Of a stretch of 39,286 nucleotides of DNA, positions 36,891 through 39,286 are shown in pieces. Source of the stretch: Hydrogenophilales bacterium (GTDB taxonomy: Bacteria > Pseudomonadota > Gammaproteobacteria > Burkholderiales > Eutrophovitaceae). The stretch covers positions 106,895 to 146,180 of the forward strand of contig CACOJS010000003.1 of the NCBI GenBank assembly GCA_902627495.1, read 5' to 3'. A program made the translations under genes and the position numbers. The notes under the pieces were generated by a model that was not told the origin of the DNA, made no database searches, and saw nothing but the letters and a program-made list of their open reading frames with translations. How positions within the stretch are numbered: position 1 is the first letter of the stretch; each line of letters starts with the position of its first letter.

Positions 36891-37553
36891 ATGAGCTTAG
36901 GAATGGTTGGTCGGAAAGTGGGAATGACGCGGGTTTTTACCGAGGTAGGGGACTCGATTCCAGTTACTGTTTTGGATGTCTCTGATAATAAAGTTGCAGC
37001 TATCAAATTAGTTGACAATGATGGGTATATGGCCGTACAAGTTGCATTTGGAACTAAACGACCTAACAAGCTCACAAAAGCTTTAACTGGCCAGTTAAAA
37101 AAAATAGGTATAGACTCAGCAGAATTGCTAAAAGAGTTCAGAGTCGATTCAGATGAGTTAGGGGATTTGTCCATTGGTGATACAATCGCGGTAGATATGT
37201 TCTCTGTTGGCCAGTTGGTAGATGTTTCAGGTAAGTCGAAAGGCCGTGGTTTTTCAGGGGTTATCCGCAAACACAATTTTTCATCCAATAGGGCAAGTCA
37301 CGGAAATTCCCTAGGGCACAACAAACCTGGTTCTACAGGTAATGCACAAGATCCAGGAAGAGTATTTCCAGGCAAAAAAATGGCCGGACAATATGGGGGG
37401 AATGCACGAACAATGCAAAATCTTGAGGTTATTAGAGTGGACTTAGATCGCAATTTGCTAATGGTTAAGGGAGCTGTGGCCGGCTCTGAGGGAGGATTGG
37501 TTTTTGTCCAGCCGGCCGTGAAAATTAGTGGGGTAAAAAAAGGTGGAGATTAA
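36891..37553 (+). CDS. rplC: Ribosomal protein L3
   Basis: This is a 220-residue protein beginning [18 protein letters not shown], 7 bases after rpsJ with gaggata upstream. Core blocks are [16 protein letters not shown] and [13 protein letters not shown], with Gln153 at the position that PrmB methylates in E. coli (Gln150), then [20 protein letters not shown]. It reaches the peptidyl-transferase region and starts 50S assembly. Its end overlaps rplD by 11 bases. Confidence 0.97.
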   Translation: MSLGMVGRKVGMTRVFTEVGDSIPVTVLDVSDNKVAAIKLVDNDGYMAVQVAFGTKRPNKLTKALTGQLKKIGIDSAELLKEFRVDSDELGDLSIGDTIAVDMFSVGQLVDVSGKSKGRGFSGVIRKHNFSSNRASHGNSLGHNKPGSTGNAQDPGRVFPGKKMAGQYGGNARTMQNLEVIRVDLDRNLLMVKGAVAGSEGGLVFVQPAVKISGVKKGGD

Positions 37554-38163
37554 GTGTCTTAATAGGGATGGTAAGCCGAGCGACTCAGTTGAAGTTTCTG
37601 CGGCAATCTTTGACCGCAAGTATAATGAGGCATTGGTACATCAGTTGGTAGTATCGCACCTCTCCAACGCTCGTAAGGGAAATCGGGCACAAAAATCTAG
37701 AGGTGAAGTCCGAGCTTCTGGAAGAAAACCTTGGCGTCAAAAAGGGACGGGGCGTGCCAGGGTAGGTACAGTAGCGAGTCCAATCTGGAGAGGGGGGGGA
37801 AAGGTTTTCCCATCAAGCCCTGGTGAGAATTTTAGGAAAAAAGTTAACAGGAAGATGTTTAGGGCGGGGATAGCAACCATTGTTTCACAGTTACATAGGG
37901 AGCGTCGGTTGAACTGTATTGATGAATTAGTATTAGAGCATCCTAAGACAAAAGTTATTAGTGGGCTTATAAAGGAATTAGGTTTTGATTCATTGCTTAT
38001 GATTATTGCGAATCATGACGAAAACCTACACTTAGCTTCGAGAAATCTTGTCAATGTGAGAGTACTGCCATTTTCGAAGATCGATCCAGTTAGCCTGATC
38101 AAGTTTGAAAATACAATGTTTACTAGAGATGCAATGACCAAATTCCAGGAGGCATACAGTTGA
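37543..38163 (+). CDS. rplD: Ribosomal protein L4
   Basis: This is a 206-residue protein starting with GTG inside the end of rplC (11-base overlap), preceded by aaaaaaagg. The exit-tunnel loop is recognisable: [25 protein letters not shown] split across [16 protein letters not shown]. In E. coli L4 also represses its own operon through the S10 leader, but that leader is missing here. The stop overlaps the rplW TTG. Confidence 0.96.
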   Translation: MEIKCLNRDGKPSDSVEVSAAIFDRKYNEALVHQLVVSHLSNARKGNRAQKSRGEVRASGRKPWRQKGTGRARVGTVASPIWRGGGKVFPSSPGENFRKKVNRKMFRAGIATIVSQLHRERRLNCIDELVLEHPKTKVISGLIKELGFDSLLMIIANHDENLHLASRNLVNVRVLPFSKIDPVSLIKFENTMFTRDAMTKFQEAYS

Positions 38164-38483
38164 GCGATCTTACAACTCAAACAACTAGCATTAAGCTACT
38201 TAAAACTCTGATAGCTCCGGTTGTCTCGGAAAAGAGTACATACGTTGGCGAGAAGAATAATCAAGTTGTCTTTAGAGTTGCAGAAAATGCAAATAAATCT
38301 GAAATTAAAGCTGCTGTAGAGTTGATATTTAAAGTCGAGGTTGAAAAAGTGTCCGTCATTCGAGTAAAAGGTAAGGAAAAAAGGTATGGCCGATCAATAG
38401 GCAGGCGACGTAATTGGAGAAAGGCCTATGTGTGTCTAAAGCCCGGCCAAGAAATTAATTTGGTAGCTGGAGAGGGTTCATAA
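38160..38483 (+). CDS. rplW: Ribosomal protein L23
   Basis: This is a 107-residue exit-site protein with a TTG start overlapping the rplD stop (TTGA), after a good ribosome site, ccaggagg. No ATG lies before the conserved [18 protein letters not shown]. Later blocks are [20 protein letters not shown] and [19 protein letters not shown]. The protein contacts SRP and trigger factor on the ribosome. rplB follows after one base. Confidence 0.96.
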   Translation: MSDLTTQTTSIKLLKTLIAPVVSEKSTYVGEKNNQVVFRVAENANKSEIKAAVELIFKVEVEKVSVIRVKGKEKRYGRSIGRRRNWRKAYVCLKPGQEINLVAGEGS

Positions 38484-38484
38484 A

Positions 38485-39286
38485 ATGCCTCTTGTAAAAA
38501 TAAAACCAACGTCAGCTGGGAGAAGAGGAGTCGTCCAACAAAAAAAGGAAACACACCTATGGAAGGGGCGACCAGTTGGTCAATTATCAGAGATTAAACC
38601 TAAAAAGTCAGGAAGAAACAGTCACGGCCATATCACGACCAGACATCAAGGAGGAGCCCACAAAAGGCTTTATCGCACTATTGATTTTAAGCGTAACAAG
38701 GACACTGTTTCTGCTAAAGTTGAGCGCTTTGAATATGATCCCAACCGGAGTGCTGACATTGCATTAGTATGCTATCTCGACGGTGAAAGGCGTTACATTA
38801 TAGCCCCCAAAGGGCTTAAAGTTGGTGACAAGATTGCCAGCGGTATAGATGTGCCAATAAAACCAGGAAATACTCTTCCCTTAAGAAATATTCCTGTAGG
38901 AACTACCGTTCATTGCGTTGAAATGAAGCCAGGCAAAGGAGCACAGATTGCGAGGTCGGCTGGGTCTTCGGTACAGTTATTAGCCAGAGAAGGTCTTTAT
39001 GCACAACTTAGACTCAGGTCTGGGGAAATCCGCAGAGTTTTAGTCGAATGTAGAGCTACTATTGGTGAGGTAGGTAATTCTGAACATAACCTGCGACAAT
39101 TAGGGAAAGCAGGAGCTAGTCGATGGCGAGGGATACGCCCTACGGTAAGAGGGGTAGTGATGAATCCTATTGATCATCCGCATGGGGGTGGTGAAGGCAG
39201 GACAGGAACTAAGAGAAATCCAGTAAGTCCTTGGGGAACTCTCACAAAAGGGTTCCGTACGAGGAAAAATAAAAGAACTCAGTATT
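38485..39286 (+). CDS. rplB: Ribosomal protein L2, C-terminus cut by the window end
   Basis: The open frame starts at ATG 38485 (ribosome site gagagggt) and runs to the last base without a stop, giving 267 codons. It misses only the last few residues of a protein that is usually about 275 long. Signatures are [72 protein letters not shown], and [16 protein letters not shown] with the His needed for peptidyl transfer, then [18 protein letters not shown]. Confidence 0.97.
   Translation, partial: MPLVKIKPTSAGRRGVVQQKKETHLWKGRPVGQLSEIKPKKSGRNSHGHITTRHQGGAHKRLYRTIDFKRNKDTVSAKVERFEYDPNRSADIALVCYLDGERRYIIAPKGLKVGDKIASGIDVPIKPGNTLPLRNIPVGTTVHCVEMKPGKGAQIARSAGSSVQLLAREGLYAQLRLRSGEIRRVLVECRATIGEVGNSEHNLRQLGKAGASRWRGIRPTVRGVVMNPIDHPHGGGEGRTGTKRNPVSPWGTLTKGFRTRKNKRTQY

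Overview
The window reads as a chromosomal segment of a fairly AT-rich proteobacterium with betaproteobacterial affinity, probably free-living and aquatic. The affinity rests on the translated core genes. EF-Tu opens [20 protein letters not shown], the RNA polymerase beta rifampicin region has [21 protein letters not shown]2 and S12 resemble beta-type proteins, SecE is the long three-helix form, and the gene order tRNA-Tyr/Gly/Thr-tuf-tRNA-Trp-secE-nusG-rplKAJL-rpoBC-rpsLG-fusA-rpsJ is typical of beta/gammaproteobacteria. This is inference from remembered families; no database was searched.

The left half (1-19678) is accessory and metabolic. It starts with the 3' end of a phytanoyl-CoA dioxygenase-like gene, an unrecognised small membrane protein, and an enolase-superfamily dehydratase/racemase. 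These are followed by a lone flagellin, a DUF3237 gene on the minus strand, a secreted SUMF1/FGE-like domain protein, a predicted outer-membrane beta-barrel, and a convergent secreted sulfatase-family protein. The sulfatase-like protein keeps its metal ligands but has lost the formylglycine Cys and three other catalytic residues. Its SUMF1-like neighbour also lacks the FGE catalytic cysteines. Next is a tight five-gene MoxR/von Willebrand factor A (VWA) operon (7301-15151): DUF4175-like membrane protein, MoxR AAA+ ATPase, DUF58, BatA-like membrane VWA, and a large double-VWA protein with a glutamine-amidotransferase-like fold. A 327-base gap with a small cluster of DnaA-box-like sequences separates it from a metabolic run (15479-19678): a LarA lactate-racemase homologue, a second divergent LarA-like protein, a RidA-family protein and a Tas-like aldo/keto reductase.

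The right half (19679-39286) is the core translation/transcription superoperon. A good sigma70-type promoter precedes tRNA-Tyr, tRNA-Gly, tRNA-Thr, tuf, tRNA-Trp, secE, nusG, rplK, rplA, rplJ, rplL, rpoB, rpoC, rpsL, rpsG, fusA, rpsJ, rplC, rplD, rplW and a partial rplB running off the end. All are on the plus strand. Structured intergenic RNA is visible before rplJ (L10-leader-like) and between rplL and rpoB (attenuator plus RNase III-type hairpins). Three ribosomal protein genes (rplK, rplJ, rplW) start with TTG and rplD with GTG. The second tuf copy often found between fusA and rpsJ is absent.

The least conventional parts are the degenerate sulfatase/SUMF1/beta-barrel cluster, the MoxR-VWA operon, the tandem LarA-type genes and the DnaA-box cluster. 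No CRISPR array, insertion sequence or prophage was seen.
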